A DNA stretch of 64,000 nucleotides from Azospirillum brasilense (GTDB lineage Bacteria > Pseudomonadota > Alphaproteobacteria > Azospirillales > Azospirillaceae). The DNA is taken from assembly GCF_022023855.1 (NCBI RefSeq), contig NZ_CP059449.1, positions 978,501-1,042,500 on the forward strand, read 5' to 3'. The position numbers and the translations under genes were made by a program. The notes beneath the pieces are model-generated. The model was not told the origin of the DNA, did not search any database, and was given only the letters and a program-made list of their open reading frames with translations. This document shows positions 17,474 to 26,573 of the stretch, in pieces (the stretch's first letter is position 1; the number at the start of each line of letters is the position of its first letter).

Positions 17474-18910
17474 TCAGCGCGTTCCCTTCTTTTCGGCCGC
17501 TTTCCTTTCGGCCCACATCTGCTGGAAGGTGTTGCCCTCCGGCGCCGGCATGTCGCGGTGCTGCGTCCAGCCCTGGGCCAGCGGCAGGCGGGCGAAACGC
17601 CCCTTGCCGCGGCCCAGCATCCCCAGCGCCCGCACCGCCATCTTGGTGGCCGCGTGGTACAGCGCCGGCCGCCGCGCGAACCATCCCCACAGGGCCAGCC
17701 CCCGGCGCATGGCGGCGGGCTGGAGATTCTGCTCGAACTCCTTCTCCCGCCAGTGGCGCATCATCTTGGGCAGGGGGATGCGCATCGGGCAGACCGCCTC
17801 GCACCGCCCGCAGAAGGTGGAGGCGTTGGGCAGGTGCCCGGCCTCCTTCACCCCCAGCAGGGCGGGCTGCATCACCGACCCGATCGGCCCCGGATAGACC
17901 CAGCCGTAGGCGTGGCCGCCAACCGATCCGTAGACCGGACAGTGGTTCATGCAGGCACCGCAACGGATGCAGCGCAGCACGTCCTGGAACTCGGTGCCGA
18001 GCAGCGCCGACCGCCCGTTGTCGAGCAGCACGACGTGGAACTCCTCCGGCCCGTCGAGGTCGCCGGGGCGGCGCGGCCCGGTGGAGAAGGTGGTGTAGGC
18101 CGACGCCTCCTGCCCGGTGGCGGAGCGCGCCAGCAGGCGCAGAACCAGCGCCGCGTCCTCCAGCGTCGGCACCACCTTGTCGATGGTGGCGATCACCACA
18201 TGGACGCGGGGCAGGATCTGGGTCAGGTCGCCGTTGCCCTCGTTGGTGACGATGACGGTCGAGCCGGTCTCCGCCACCATGATGTTGGCGCCGGTGATGC
18301 CGACGTCGGCCTGCTGGAACTTGCGGCGCAGCACCTGCCGCGCCTCGGCGATCAGCACCTTGGGCTCGTCCAGAACGCGGTCGGCCGGCAAATCGGTATG
18401 AGCCTGCCGGAAGGTACCCTCCACGTCCTTCTTGGACAGGTGGAAGGCCGGGGCGATGATGTGGCTGGGCGGCTCGCGGCGGAGCTGGATGATGTATTCG
18501 CCGAGATCCGTCTCGATGGGGGTCAGGCCGTTGGCCTCAAGGTGGTCGTTGATCCCGATCTCCTCGGAAATCATCGACTTGCCCTTGGTGACCGTCTTCG
18601 CCCCGACCTTGCGGCAGATGCCCAGGATGGCGTCGCGCGCCTCCTGGTCGGTGCGGCACCAGTGCACATGGCCGCCCTGCTCGGTGACCTTGCCTTCGAA
18701 GGCCTCCAGATAGGTGTCGAGGTTGGCCAGGACGTGGTTCTTCAGGTCGCGGCCCTGGTCGCGCAGAGCCTCGAACTCCGGCAGCCGGTCGGCGGCCTGT
18801 TTGCGGCGGTTGACGAACCCGGCGGGCGCGATGGCCAGGACTTTCTGAAGCCGCTCGTCGCTCAACGCCTTGCGGGCGTTCTCGGGGAAGGCGTGGGTGG
18901 TCGGCTGCAT
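17474..18910 (-). CDS. lutB: Lactate utilization iron-sulfur protein B
   Basis: LutB carries an N-terminal LUD-like domain (KTVTKGKSMISEEIGIN; GITGANIMVAETGS) and a ferredoxin region with two 4Fe-4S clusters in CIRCGACMNHCPVYG and CGRCEAVCPMRIP. A C-terminal LutB-specific segment follows. The ATG at 18910 is preferred over an upstream GTG at 18928 because GGGAGGG is placed nine bases before it. The start is 4 bp after the lutA stop. The product is 478 residues, normal for the family. Confidence 0.95.
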   Translation of the reverse strand: MQPTTHAFPENARKALSDERLQKVLAIAPAGFVNRRKQAADRLPEFEALRDQGRDLKNHVLANLDTYLEAFEGKVTEQGGHVHWCRTDQEARDAILGICRKVGAKTVTKGKSMISEEIGINDHLEANGLTPIETDLGEYIIQLRREPPSHIIAPAFHLSKKDVEGTFRQAHTDLPADRVLDEPKVLIAEARQVLRRKFQQADVGITGANIMVAETGSTVIVTNEGNGDLTQILPRVHVVIATIDKVVPTLEDAALVLRLLARSATGQEASAYTTFSTGPRRPGDLDGPEEFHVVLLDNGRSALLGTEFQDVLRCIRCGACMNHCPVYGSVGGHAYGWVYPGPIGSVMQPALLGVKEAGHLPNASTFCGRCEAVCPMRIPLPKMMRHWREKEFEQNLQPAAMRRGLALWGWFARRPALYHAATKMAVRALGMLGRGKGRFARLPLAQGWTQHRDMPAPEGNTFQQMWAERKAAEKKGTR

Positions 18911-18914
18911 GGCG

Positions 18915-19700
18915 TTATGCCCTCCCACTTTTTATGGGCTCACCGATGGGAGGGGTGTCGGTGACGCCGGCCAGCACCTCCGCGACATGGCGGACGCGGA
19001 CGGCGGAACCCTCGCGCTTCAGCTTGCCCGCCATGTTCAGCAGGCAGCCCATATCGCCGGCCAGCAGCGTATCGGCCTTGGTGCCCGCGATGTCCGCCGT
19101 CTTGGCCTCGACCATGCGGTTGGAGATGTCCGGGTACTTGACGCAGAAGGTGCCGCCGAAGCCGCAGCAGACCTCCGCCCCCGGAAGCTCGTTCAGCGTC
19201 AGCCCCTCGACCTTGGCCAGCAGGCGGCGCGGCTGCTCCTTGACGCCCAGCTCGCGCAGGCCGGAGCAACTGTCGTGGTAGGTGATCGTGCCGTCGTAGC
19301 GTGCGCCAGTGTCCGTCACCCCCAGCACATCGGTCAGGAAGGACACCAGCTCGTGCGTGCGCGCCGACAGGTGCCGGGCGCGCGCCGCCCAGGCCGGATC
19401 GTCGGCCAGAAGCTCCGGGTAATGCTTGCGGATCTGTCCGGCGCAGGAGCCGGAGGGGACGACGACGTGATCGAACCCCTCGAAGGCGGCGATGGTGCTG
19501 CGGGCGAGATCCCGCGCGGTGGCGCGGTCACCGGCGTTGAAGGCCGGCTGGCCGCAGCAGGTCTGGGACGCCGGCACCTCGACCGTGCAACCGGCGTCCT
19601 CCAGCAGCTTCACCGCGGCGAAGCCGACCGTCGGGCGGTAGACATCGACGAGGCAGGTGACGAACAGCCCCACTCGGGGGGCGGGGCGGGTGTCGGCCAT
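18915..19700 (-). CDS. lutA: Lactate utilization protein A (CCG domains)
   Basis: LutA is built of two cysteine-rich CCG domains that bind an Fe-S cluster or heterodisulfide-type cofactor. The two motifs are visible as QTCCGQPAFNAG and EVCCGFGGTFCVKYP, with additional SGSCAGQI and HDSCSGLREL cysteine segments. The 261-residue length is typical (glycolate oxidase iron-sulfur subunit relatives are longer). It is first in the lutABC operon, so the operon promoter should lie in the AT-rich region upstream. Confidence 0.95.
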   Translation of the reverse strand: MADTRPAPRVGLFVTCLVDVYRPTVGFAAVKLLEDAGCTVEVPASQTCCGQPAFNAGDRATARDLARSTIAAFEGFDHVVVPSGSCAGQIRKHYPELLADDPAWAARARHLSARTHELVSFLTDVLGVTDTGARYDGTITYHDSCSGLRELGVKEQPRRLLAKVEGLTLNELPGAEVCCGFGGTFCVKYPDISNRMVEAKTADIAGTKADTLLAGDMGCLLNMAGKLKREGSAVRVRHVAEVLAGVTDTPPIGEPIKSGRA

Positions 19701-20039
19701 GATGTGCAGTGTCTTCCCGGTGCTGATCCCCTGAAGGCGGCGACTTTAGGTCGTCCCGCCGGTGATGGCAACGGGCCGGGCCGGCAGCGTCCGGTCGCGG
19801 CGCACCGGGTATCATCCAAAGGTTGTGCAGACAAGAAGAAAAGCAAATAAAACAGAAAGTGAAACAAAAAGTACGGCAAACACCCCTTCTATTTCTGGAA
19901 ACATGTAGGAAGTTTTTACCGAATTGAAATCTAAATTATCATATTTTCCGTACAAGAGAAAAGGCTGGCCGGTCGTTTCAGTCATGAGTCTCTGCTGAAG
20001 GTTGCACCGGTTTTCGTGTGAGGGGTAGGGGACAAGGCG
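19701..20039. promoter_or_regulatory. AT-rich divergent intergenic region between lutA and chemoreceptor
   Basis: This 339-bp gap separates divergent genes. The part from about 19820 to 19985 is strikingly AT-rich, with runs such as AAATAAAACAG and TAAATTATCATATTTT, unlike the rest of the window. It must contain the lutABC promoter and a chemoreceptor promoter. It also holds a 57-codon minus-strand open frame, listed separately. I cannot identify a specific operator. Confidence 0.6.
19812..19985 (-). CDS. Possible small membrane protein in AT-rich DNA
   Basis: A 57-codon ATG-started frame begins MTETTGQPFLLYGKYDN and ends with a strongly hydrophobic stretch (VFAVLFVSLSVLFAFLLV) that would span the membrane, followed by CTTFG. 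It is in the same direction as lutA, 111 bp upstream. The Shine-Dalgarno match is weak (AGAGA). Codons are AT-ending, unlike all neighbours. AT-rich DNA readily gives hydrophobic chance frames, so this may be non-coding. Confidence 0.3.
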   Translation of the reverse strand: MTETTGQPFLLYGKYDNLDFNSVKTSYMFPEIEGVFAVLFVSLSVLFAFLLVCTTFG

Positions 20040-21353
20040 ATGAGTCTGATGAACTTTTTCCGGGGTGGGTCCAATGGCGGCAATGGGCGCGGCGCTGAGC
20101 TGGCTGAGCTGACCGAAGCGCTCGACCTCTATGGCAACCACGCCGGCGTCGGCCTGTGGGACGCGGTGTTCCACAACGGCGACCCGGCGCATCCGCAGAG
20201 CCGCTGGACCTGGTCCGGGCAGTTCCGCTGCCTGCTCGGCTTCGAGGGCGAGCAGGATTTCCCGAACCTGATGACCTCCTGGTCGGACCGGCTGCACCCG
20301 GATGACAGCGCCCCGACCTTCGCCGCCTTCGGCGCCTTCCTGGCCGACGCCAGCGGCCGCACGCCCTTCAACGTGCGCTACCGCGTCAAGATGCGCGACG
20401 GCTCCTACCGCTGGTTCCGCGCCATCGGCGGCTGCCGGCGCAACGCGGCCGGCGTGGCGCTGCGCGCCTGCGGCTCGCTGATCGATGTCCAGGAGGAGGA
20501 GGAGATGCGCCAGCGCGCCGGCTCCCTCGCCGCCGACTTCGACGCGAAGGTCAAGAGCGTGGTGCAGGCGGTGTCCGGCAGCTCGGCCGACATGCAGGGC
20601 GTGTCGCGCCAGCTCGGCGCCCTGTCGGAACGGTCGACCCGCCAGAGCGCGGAGGCGGCCAGCGCCACCGCCCAGGCGGCGTCCAACGTCCAGGCGGTCG
20701 CGGCGGCGGCGGAGCAGCTCTCCGCCTCCATCGGAGAAATCGGCCAGCAGGTCGAGCGGTCGGTCGCCATCGCCCGCGAGGCCGTGTCTCGCACCGAGCA
20801 GATCGGCGGCACCGCCGACAGCCTCGCCCAGTCGGCGCAGCTCATCGGCGACGTGGTGAAGCTGATCCAGGGCATCGCCGGCCAGACCAACCTGCTGGCG
20901 CTCAACGCCACCATCGAGGCGGCGCGGGCCGGCGAGGCGGGCAAGGGCTTCGCGGTGGTGGCGAGCGAGGTGAAGAGCCTCGCCAACCAGACGGCCAAGG
21001 CGACCGAGGACATCTCCGCCCAGATCGCCGGCATCCAGGCGGCGACCAACCAGACGATCGGCGCCATCCAGGGGATCGGCGAGACGATCCGGTCGATCAA
21101 CGAGATCTCCACCACCATCGCCTCGGCCGTGCAGGAGCAGGCGGCGGCGACGCAGGAGATTTCCAACAACGTCGCCCAGGCCGCCCGCGGCACCGACGAG
21201 ATCGCCCGCAGCATCGAGGCGGTGAGCGTGGCGGCGAACGAGACGGCGCAGGCCTCCAGCCTTGTCATCCGCTCCTCCTCCGACCTGTCCGGCCAGTCCG
21301 ACAGCCTGAAGCATCAGGTCGAGACCTTCCTGCAGGCGCTGAAGGCGTCCTGA
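20040..21353 (+). CDS. Soluble PAS-containing methyl-accepting chemotaxis protein
   Basis: The 437-residue receptor has no membrane segment. Residues about 30-155 form a PAS_3-type sensor ([34 protein letters not shown]). After a helical linker comes the signalling domain, with the hairpin tip [21 protein letters not shown] and [18 protein letters not shown], which binds CheA/CheW. There is no C-terminal NWETF-type pentapeptide tether. It resembles the Aer-like cytoplasmic receptors of Azospirillum; the ligand or cofactor cannot be read here. A second in-frame ATG is at 20049. Confidence 0.93.
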   Translation: MSLMNFFRGGSNGGNGRGAELAELTEALDLYGNHAGVGLWDAVFHNGDPAHPQSRWTWSGQFRCLLGFEGEQDFPNLMTSWSDRLHPDDSAPTFAAFGAFLADASGRTPFNVRYRVKMRDGSYRWFRAIGGCRRNAAGVALRACGSLIDVQEEEEMRQRAGSLAADFDAKVKSVVQAVSGSSADMQGVSRQLGALSERSTRQSAEAASATAQAASNVQAVAAAAEQLSASIGEIGQQVERSVAIAREAVSRTEQIGGTADSLAQSAQLIGDVVKLIQGIAGQTNLLALNATIEAARAGEAGKGFAVVASEVKSLANQTAKATEDISAQIAGIQAATNQTIGAIQGIGETIRSINEISTTIASAVQEQAAATQEISNNVAQAARGTDEIARSIEAVSVAANETAQASSLVIRSSSDLSGQSDSLKHQVETFLQALKAS

Positions 21354-21361
21354 CGGCAGGA

Positions 21362-21392
21362 CCGGCGCGGGGAAGGGGGATCTCCGCGCCGG
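21362..21392. terminator. Hairpin between convergent chemoreceptor and argO genes
   Basis: The arms CCGGCGCGG and CCGCGCCGG form a 9-bp stem with a 13-base loop, 9 bp after the receptor stop. No T-run follows on either strand. It may act as a bidirectional barrier or mRNA end stabiliser. Confidence 0.5.
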
Positions 21393-21415
21393 CCCCTGGG
21401 AGACGATGCTTCGGC

Positions 21416-22015
21416 TCAGGCCACCAGAGTCACCGCGATCGTGCACATGACGACACCGATGCCGGTGTCGAGCGCCCGCCACGCGCCGGGCCGGGCGAAG
21501 ACGGGCCGCAGCAGGCGCGCGCCGTAGCCCAGCGCGAAGAAGAACAGGACGGACGCGGTCATCGCCCCCAGCGCGAAGGCGTTCTTGCCCTCGGCGAACT
21601 GGGTGGACACCGATCCGACCAGCACGACCGTGTCCAGATAGACGTGCGGGTTCAGCCAGGTCAGCGCCAGGCAGGTCGCCAGCGTCGCGCCGAGCCCCGC
21701 CGGAACCGTCGCCGCCGGGTCCAGCGCACCGCCCGCCTGCCAGGCCGAGCGGAAGCTGCGCAGCCCGTAGACCAGCAGGAAGGCCGCCCCGGCGTAGCGG
21801 GTCGCCGTCTCCAGCCAGGGCAGCCATTGGGCGGCCTGGGCGAAGCCACCGACCCCGGCCAGGATCAGCAGGGCGTCCGACACCGCGCAGGTCGCGCAGA
21901 CGGCCAGCACATGCTCTCCGCGCAATCCCTGGCGCAGCACGAAGGCGTTCTGCGCGCCGATGGCGACGATCAGGCTGAGCCCCAGCAAAAGGCCGGGAAG
22001 GAAGGCGGAGAGCAT
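21416..22015 (-). CDS. argO: LysE/ArgO family amino acid exporter
   Basis: LysE-type exporters remove excess basic amino acids. The 199-residue protein has about six membrane helices, with the family start (SLIVAIGAQNAFVLRQGLRGEHV), the central LTWLNPHVYLDTVVL and FFALGYGARLL. The inner ATG at 22015 places the first helix correctly; an upstream frame start at 22054 would add a polar extension. It is divergent from an ArgP-type regulator, the standard control pair. Whether Arg or Lys is the main substrate is not shown. Confidence 0.92.
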   Translation of the reverse strand: MLSAFLPGLLLGLSLIVAIGAQNAFVLRQGLRGEHVLAVCATCAVSDALLILAGVGGFAQAAQWLPWLETATRYAGAAFLLVYGLRSFRSAWQAGGALDPAATVPAGLGATLATCLALTWLNPHVYLDTVVLVGSVSTQFAEGKNAFALGAMTASVLFFFALGYGARLLRPVFARPGAWRALDTGIGVVMCTIAVTLVA

Positions 22016-22068
22016 GGCGGCCCCATTCGTTGGATGAGGCCGTTCCCCTACCATCGCCGTCCGGATTA

Positions 22069-22090
22069 GAATAACTAAAGTCTCTTATTC
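22069..22090. promoter_or_regulatory. LysR-type operator between argO and argP
   Basis: The inverted repeat GAATAA-N10-TTATTC (arms 22069-22074 and 22085-22090) lies in the 95-bp divergent intergenic region, 20 bp before argP. An interrupted dyad with AT-rich arms fits the T-N11-A type sites of LysR regulators and would serve both activation of argO and autoregulation of argP. Confidence 0.6.
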
Positions 22091-22110
22091 GGATTAAGGA
22101 ACGCTAAGCC

Positions 22111-22995
22111 ATGCTGGACTACGCCCTGCTCGCCGCGCTGGCCGCGGTGGTCCGCACCGGCAGCTTCGAGCGGGCGGCGGCGCAGCTCCACGTCACCCCC
22201 TCCGCCGTGTCGCAGCGGGTGAAGTTGCTGGAGGAGCGGATGGGGACGATCCTGGTGGTGCGCGGATCGCCCTGCACCGGCACCCCCGCCGGCCTGCGGC
22301 TGAGCCAGCACGCGGAGCGGGTGGCCCTGCTGGAGAGCGAGCTGCGGGATGGGCTGCCCGGCCTGCCGCAGGACGGACCGGCGGTGACGGTGCGCATGGC
22401 GGTCAACGCCGACAGCCTCGCCACTTGGTTCGTCGCCGCCATGGCCGGGACGCCGGACGTGCTGTTCGACCTCGTTCTGGACGACCAGGAGCACAGCGCC
22501 GACTGGCTGCGCCGGGGCGAGGTGCTGGCGGCGGTGACGGCGAGCGCCCAGCCGGTGCAGGGCTGCGACAGCACCCCGCTGGGTGCCTTGCGCTACGTGG
22601 CGACGGCCAGCCCGGACTTCCTGCGGCGGCATTTTCCGGAAGGGGTGGAGGCGGCGTCGCTGGCCCGCGCGCCGCGCCTGACCTACAACAGCAAGGATCG
22701 CCTTCAGACGCAGTGGACCCGTCAGGCTTTCGGGGTGGAGATCGCCTCGCCGACCCACTGGATGCCCTCCACCCACGCCTTCGTGGACGCGGCTCTGGCC
22801 GGGCTCGGCTGGGGGATGAATCCGGAGCCGCTGGTCGCCGACGCCCTGCGCGACGGGCGGCTGGTGGCGCTGGTGCCGGACCAGCCGCTCGACGTGCCGC
22901 TGTTCTGGCAGCGCAGCCGCATCGCCAGCCGCACCCTGGCCGACATCACGCGCTCGGTGTTGACGACGGCGCGCGTCCGCTTGACGCAAGTGTGA
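22111..22995 (+). CDS. argP: ArgP/IciA-type LysR transcriptional regulator
   Basis: The 294-residue protein has a LysR winged helix (TGSFERAAAQLHVTPSAVSQRVKLLEERMG) and a periplasmic-binding-like effector domain (VNADSLATWFV, GCDSTPLGALRYVATASPDF, PSTHAFVDAALAGLGWGMNP). These match ArgP, which activates the argO/lysE exporter in response to arginine or lysine. The divergent neighbour is such an exporter. The 3' end is 3 bp from the convergent znuB stop. Confidence 0.92.
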   Translation: MLDYALLAALAAVVRTGSFERAAAQLHVTPSAVSQRVKLLEERMGTILVVRGSPCTGTPAGLRLSQHAERVALLESELRDGLPGLPQDGPAVTVRMAVNADSLATWFVAAMAGTPDVLFDLVLDDQEHSADWLRRGEVLAAVTASAQPVQGCDSTPLGALRYVATASPDFLRRHFPEGVEAASLARAPRLTYNSKDRLQTQWTRQAFGVEIASPTHWMPSTHAFVDAALAGLGWGMNPEPLVADALRDGRLVALVPDQPLDVPLFWQRSRIASRTLADITRSVLTTARVRLTQV

Positions 22996-22998
22996 GGG

Positions 22999-23805
22999 TC
23001 AGCGGTTCGCCGCCGGCACCATCATGCTCGCCAGGAAGAGGGCGGCGGCGGCGACCACGATGCTCGGCCCGCCCGGCAAGTCCCAGTTCAGCGAGGAGAG
23101 CAGGCCGCCCAGAACCGCGGCGATCCCGAAGACCGAGGCCAGGGCGGCCATCGCCTCCGGCGTGCGGGAGAAGCGGCGGGCCGCCGCCGCCGGGATGATG
23201 AGCAGCGAGGTGATCAGCAGGATGCCGACGATCTTCATCGCCGCCGCGATCACCAGAGCGATCAGCAGCATGAAGGCCAGCCGCAGCGCCTCCACCGGCA
23301 TGCCCTCGACCCGCGCCAGATCCTCGTCCACCGTCACCGCCAGCAGCCGGCGCCACAGCAGCAGCAGCCCGCCCAGTGCCGCCGCGCCGCCCGCGTAGAT
23401 CCAGCCCAGATCACCGGTGGTGACGCTGAGGATGTCGCCGAACAGATAGGCGACCAGATCGACGCGCAGCGTCTCCAGGAAGGCGATGGCGACGAGGCCG
23501 AGCGACAGCGACGAATGCGACAGGATGCCCAGCACGGTGTCCGTGGCCAGCGCGCGGCGCCGCTGCAGCCCGACCAGAGCCAGCGCCAGCGCGACGCAGA
23601 CCCCGACCACGCCGATCAGCGGGTTGACGCCCAGCAGGAAGCCCAGCGCCACCCCCAGCAGGGCGGAATGGGCCAGCGTGTCGCCGAAATAGGCCATGCG
23701 CCGCCACACCACGAAGGACCCCAGTGGGCCGGCGACCAGCGCGATACCGCAGCCGGCGGCCAGCGCGCGCAGAACGAAATCATCCATGGCAGCAGTCCCC
23801 GTCAT
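22999..23805 (-). CDS. znuB: Zinc ABC transporter permease ZnuB
   Basis: This ABC-3 family permease (268 residues) has about eight membrane helices. Family motifs include [41 protein letters not shown] and [24 protein letters not shown]. The ATG at 23805 gives an ATGA overlap with znuC; an inner ATG at 23787 has a better GGGGA signal, so six N-terminal residues are uncertain. It forms the membrane channel for zinc delivered by ZnuA. Confidence 0.94.
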   Translation of the reverse strand: MTGTAAMDDFVLRALAAGCGIALVAGPLGSFVVWRRMAYFGDTLAHSALLGVALGFLLGVNPLIGVVGVCVALALALVGLQRRRALATDTVLGILSHSSLSLGLVAIAFLETLRVDLVAYLFGDILSVTTGDLGWIYAGGAAALGGLLLLWRRLLAVTVDEDLARVEGMPVEALRLAFMLLIALVIAAAMKIVGILLITSLLIIPAAAARRFSRTPEAMAALASVFGIAAVLGGLLSSLNWDLPGGPSIVVAAAALFLASMMVPAANR

Positions 23806-24605
23806 GGCCGGGCACTACGGCGCCGTCGGGTGGCGTGCGCGTGGTCGTGGTGGTGGACATAGACGGCCAGCGCGTCGGCGTGGCCGCCGAACAGCGCGCG
23901 GTATTCCGGGTGGCGCCGCACGTCCTCCGGCGCGCCCTGGCAGCAGACATGGCCGTTGAGGCAGAGCACGCGGTCGGTGCGGGCCATCACCGTGTGCAGG
24001 TCGTGGCTGACCAGCAGCACACCGCAGCCGCGGGTGCGGCGCAGCGTCTCGATGCGCCCGAACAGCTCGGCCTGCCCATGGACGTCCACCGCCTGGTCGG
24101 GCTCGTCGAGCACGAGAAGCTCGGGATCGCCGAGCAGGGCGCGGGCCAGCAGCACCCGCTGCATCTCGCCGCCGGACACCGTCTGCACCGGGCTGGCGGC
24201 GAGGTGGGAGACGCCGGCCTCCTCCAGCGCCGTGGTGATGCGCGCCTCGGTCACCGGGCGCCACAGCGCCAGGAAGCGGCGGACGGTCAGCGGCAGGGTC
24301 GCATCGACCGTCAGGCGCTGCGGCATGTAGCCGATGCGCAGGCCCCGGCGCCGCTCCACCACCCCGGACGAGGCGCGGACGAGGCCCAGCACGGCGCGCA
24401 CCAGCGTCGTCTTACCCGCACCATTGGGGCCGATCAGCGTGACGATCTCGCCGGGCCGCACCTCCAGGTCCACGCGGTCGAGGATCGTCCGCCCGCCCAG
24501 CCGCACCGTCAGCCCCTTGGTGTCGATCAGGGGAGGGGCCAGGGACGGGATCGGCGATCGCGCCGCGCGGGGGGCCGCGTGATGGGCCCCGTGATGGGTT
24601 GACAT
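23802..24605 (-). CDS. znuC: Zinc ABC transporter ATP-binding protein ZnuC
   Basis: The ATPase carries Walker A GPNGAGKT, signature [16 protein letters not shown], Walker [13 protein letters not shown] and the H-loop LLVSHDLH. Both ends are extended with histidines: HHGAHH at residues 4-9, and [16 protein letters not shown] at the C-terminus, which could bind zinc. It is first in the minus-strand znuCB unit. Its ATG lies inside a Zur-like palindrome, so repressor binding would block transcription at the start. Confidence 0.95.
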   Translation of the reverse strand: MSTHHGAHHAAPRAARSPIPSLAPPLIDTKGLTVRLGGRTILDRVDLEVRPGEIVTLIGPNGAGKTTLVRAVLGLVRASSGVVERRRGLRIGYMPQRLTVDATLPLTVRRFLALWRPVTEARITTALEEAGVSHLAASPVQTVSGGEMQRVLLARALLGDPELLVLDEPDQAVDVHGQAELFGRIETLRRTRGCGVLLVSHDLHTVMARTDRVLCLNGHVCCQGAPEDVRRHPEYRALFGGHADALAVYVHHHDHAHATRRRRSARP

Positions 24606-24625
24606 GTTATGTTATAACGTGACAT
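24604..24625. promoter_or_regulatory. Zur-box-like palindrome between znuC and znuA
   Basis: ATGTTATGTTATAACGTGACAT is 22 bases; it is an imperfect palindrome centred on GTTATAAC (24611-24618), with outer ATGT/ACAT arms. Alphaproteobacterial Zur sites share the GTTATA-type core. Placement between the divergent znuCB and znuA units fits zinc-dependent repression of both. The zur gene itself is not in the window. Confidence 0.8.
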
Positions 24626-24694
24626 TGCTGAAAACGAAGACAGCTATGCGCCGGAAAGGCCCGGCTGTCCAGTCAGACGATGAGGAACCCACCC

Positions 24695-25672
24695 ATGCGC
24701 GCCGCGATGCGTCCCCTGCCGCTCCTTGCCCTTGTTGCCACCCTGGGCGCCGCGTTCCCGGCGCTGGCCGAGGCGCCGAAGGTCGTCGCCTCGATCAAGC
24801 CGGTCCATTCCCTGGTCGCCGCGGTGATGGAGGGGGTGGCGGAGCCGGCGCTGATCGTGCGCGGTGCGGCGTCGCCCCACACCTACGCCATGAAGCCGTC
24901 GGACGCGAAGGCGCTGGCGACCGCCGACCTCGTCTTCTGGATCGGGCCGGAGCTGGAGGGCTTCCTCGACAAGCCGGTCACGGCGAACGCCAAGAAGGCC
25001 ACGTCCGTCACACTGCTGGAGGCGCCGGGCGTCACCCTGCTCGACGCCCGCGAAGGCGGCGCCTGGGAGGCCCACGACCACGGGCATGAACACAAGCACG
25101 ATCACGATCATAAGCACGACGACAAGCACGCCCATGAGGACGATCACGGGCATGACGAGGTGAACACCCACATCTGGCTCTCCCCCGCCAACGCCCGCGC
25201 CATGATCGCGGCCATCGCCGAGGCTCTGTCGGCCAAGGACCCGGCCAACGCCGCCGCCTACACCGCCAACGCCGAGCGCACCGCCCGCTCCATCGACGCG
25301 CTGGACGCGGAGCTGAAGGCGGCGCTCGCCCCGGTGGCCGGCAAGCCCTTCGTCGTCTTCCACGACGCCTATCAGTATTTCGAGGCGCAGTACGGCCTGA
25401 ACGGCGTCGGCGCCATCACCGTCAACCCGGAACGCCGCCCCTCGGCCAAGCGCCTGTCGGAGATCCGCGCCAAAATCGGCGGCCTCGGCGCCGCCTGCGT
25501 CTTCGCCGAGCCTCAGTTCGAACCGGCGCTGGTGAACACCATCGTCGAGGGCACCCCGGCGAAGAAGGGCGTGCTCGACCCCGAAGGGGCGGACCTGAAG
25601 GACGGTCCCGGCCTCTACCCCGCGCTGATGCGCAGCATCGCCGCGTCGCTGAAGAACTGCCTGGGGGCCTGA
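24695..25672 (+). CDS. znuA: Periplasmic zinc-binding protein ZnuA
   Basis: ZnuA captures zinc in the periplasm and delivers it to ZnuBC. A Sec signal peptide ending AFPALAEA is followed by VVASIKPVHSLVAAVMEGV, the first metal ligand in SPHTYAMKPSD, a His/Asp-rich loop of about 30 residues (around residues 125-155), HIWLSPANARAM, VVFHDAYQYFEAQYGL and VFAEPQF. These match the cluster A-I zinc-binding fold. The ATG at 24695 is preferred over 24680 because GAGGAA stands about eight bases before it. Confidence 0.94.
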   Translation: MRAAMRPLPLLALVATLGAAFPALAEAPKVVASIKPVHSLVAAVMEGVAEPALIVRGAASPHTYAMKPSDAKALATADLVFWIGPELEGFLDKPVTANAKKATSVTLLEAPGVTLLDAREGGAWEAHDHGHEHKHDHDHKHDDKHAHEDDHGHDEVNTHIWLSPANARAMIAAIAEALSAKDPANAAAYTANAERTARSIDALDAELKAALAPVAGKPFVVFHDAYQYFEAQYGLNGVGAITVNPERRPSAKRLSEIRAKIGGLGAACVFAEPQFEPALVNTIVEGTPAKKGVLDPEGADLKDGPGLYPALMRSIAASLKNCLGA

Positions 25673-25743
25673 TTCTTCTCGGCGCTTAAGCCTTGCCCCC
25701 GGCTGTGCTAGACCCGTGTCGGAATTCTCCCAGGGAGGCAGGC

Positions 25744-26541
25744 ATGAAGATCGGGGTCGTCGGGTGCGCGGGGCGCATGGGGCAGATGCTGGTGCGCGAG
25801 ATCGCCGCCACGCCGGGCTGCACGCTGGCCGGCGGCACGGAGCGGGTGGGCGGCCCGGCGCTCGGCAAGGACATCGGCGTTCTCGCCGGCCTTGAACCGC
25901 TGGGCGTCGTCGCCATCGAGGACACGGCGGCGCTGTTCGCCGAGGCCGACGCGGTGATCGACTTCACCAGCCCCGACGCCAGCGTTCGCCACGCGGCGCT
26001 GGCCGCCCAGTCGGAAACGGTGCTGGTCATCGGCACGACGGGCATCGGCCCGGTCCAGCAGGAGGCCATCGCCCAGGCCGCCACCCACACCCCCATCGTC
26101 CAGTCGCCGAACATGTCGCTGGGCGTCAACCTGCTGCTGGCGCTGGTCGAGCAGGTCGGCCGCGCGCTGGGCGACGACTACGACATCGACATCCTGGAGA
26201 TGCACCACCGCAACAAGGTGGACGCGCCCTCGGGCACCGCGCTCGGCCTCGGCCGGGCGGCGGCGGCGGGGCGCGGGGTGGCGCTGGAGGATGTCTGGCA
26301 GAAGGTCCGCGACGGCCACACCGGCGTCCGCCCGCGCGGCGAGATCGGCTTCGCCACGCTGCGCGGCGGCGACGTGATCGGCGACCACACGGTGGTCTTC
26401 GCCGCCGAGGGCGAGCGGGTCGAGCTGACCCACAAGGCGTCGGGCCGCCAGATCTACGCCAAGGGCGCGGTCCGCGCGGCGCTGTGGGCCAACGACAAGC
26501 AGCCGGGCCTCTACAGCATGAAGGACGTGCTGGGGATGTGA
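25744..26541 (+). CDS. dapB: 4-hydroxy-tetrahydrodipicolinate reductase
   Basis: DapB reduces the dihydrodipicolinate intermediate in lysine and diaminopimelate synthesis. The Rossmann start KIGVVGCAGRMGQMLVRE binds NAD(P)H. IDFTSPDASVRHA and VIGTTGI are cofactor loops. EMHHRNKVDAPSGTAL holds the catalytic His/Lys and substrate loop. The 265 residues are typical. A GGAGG-type signal (GGGAGGCAGGC) precedes the ATG. Confidence 0.96.
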   Translation: MKIGVVGCAGRMGQMLVREIAATPGCTLAGGTERVGGPALGKDIGVLAGLEPLGVVAIEDTAALFAEADAVIDFTSPDASVRHAALAAQSETVLVIGTTGIGPVQQEAIAQAATHTPIVQSPNMSLGVNLLLALVEQVGRALGDDYDIDILEMHHRNKVDAPSGTALGLGRAAAAGRGVALEDVWQKVRDGHTGVRPRGEIGFATLRGGDVIGDHTVVFAAEGERVELTHKASGRQIYAKGAVRAALWANDKQPGLYSMKDVLGM

Positions 26542-26548
26542 TCGGTCA

Positions 26549-26573
26549 GGCCGCGGTTCCCTACGCCGCGGCC
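26549..26573. terminator. Hairpin at convergent dapB / Ada-like gene ends
   Basis: The arms GGCCGCGG and CCGCGGCC form a perfect 8-bp stem with a nine-base loop, starting 7 bp after the dapB stop and overlapping the last codons of the opposing gene. No T-run is present. It could block read-through both ways. Confidence 0.45.
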
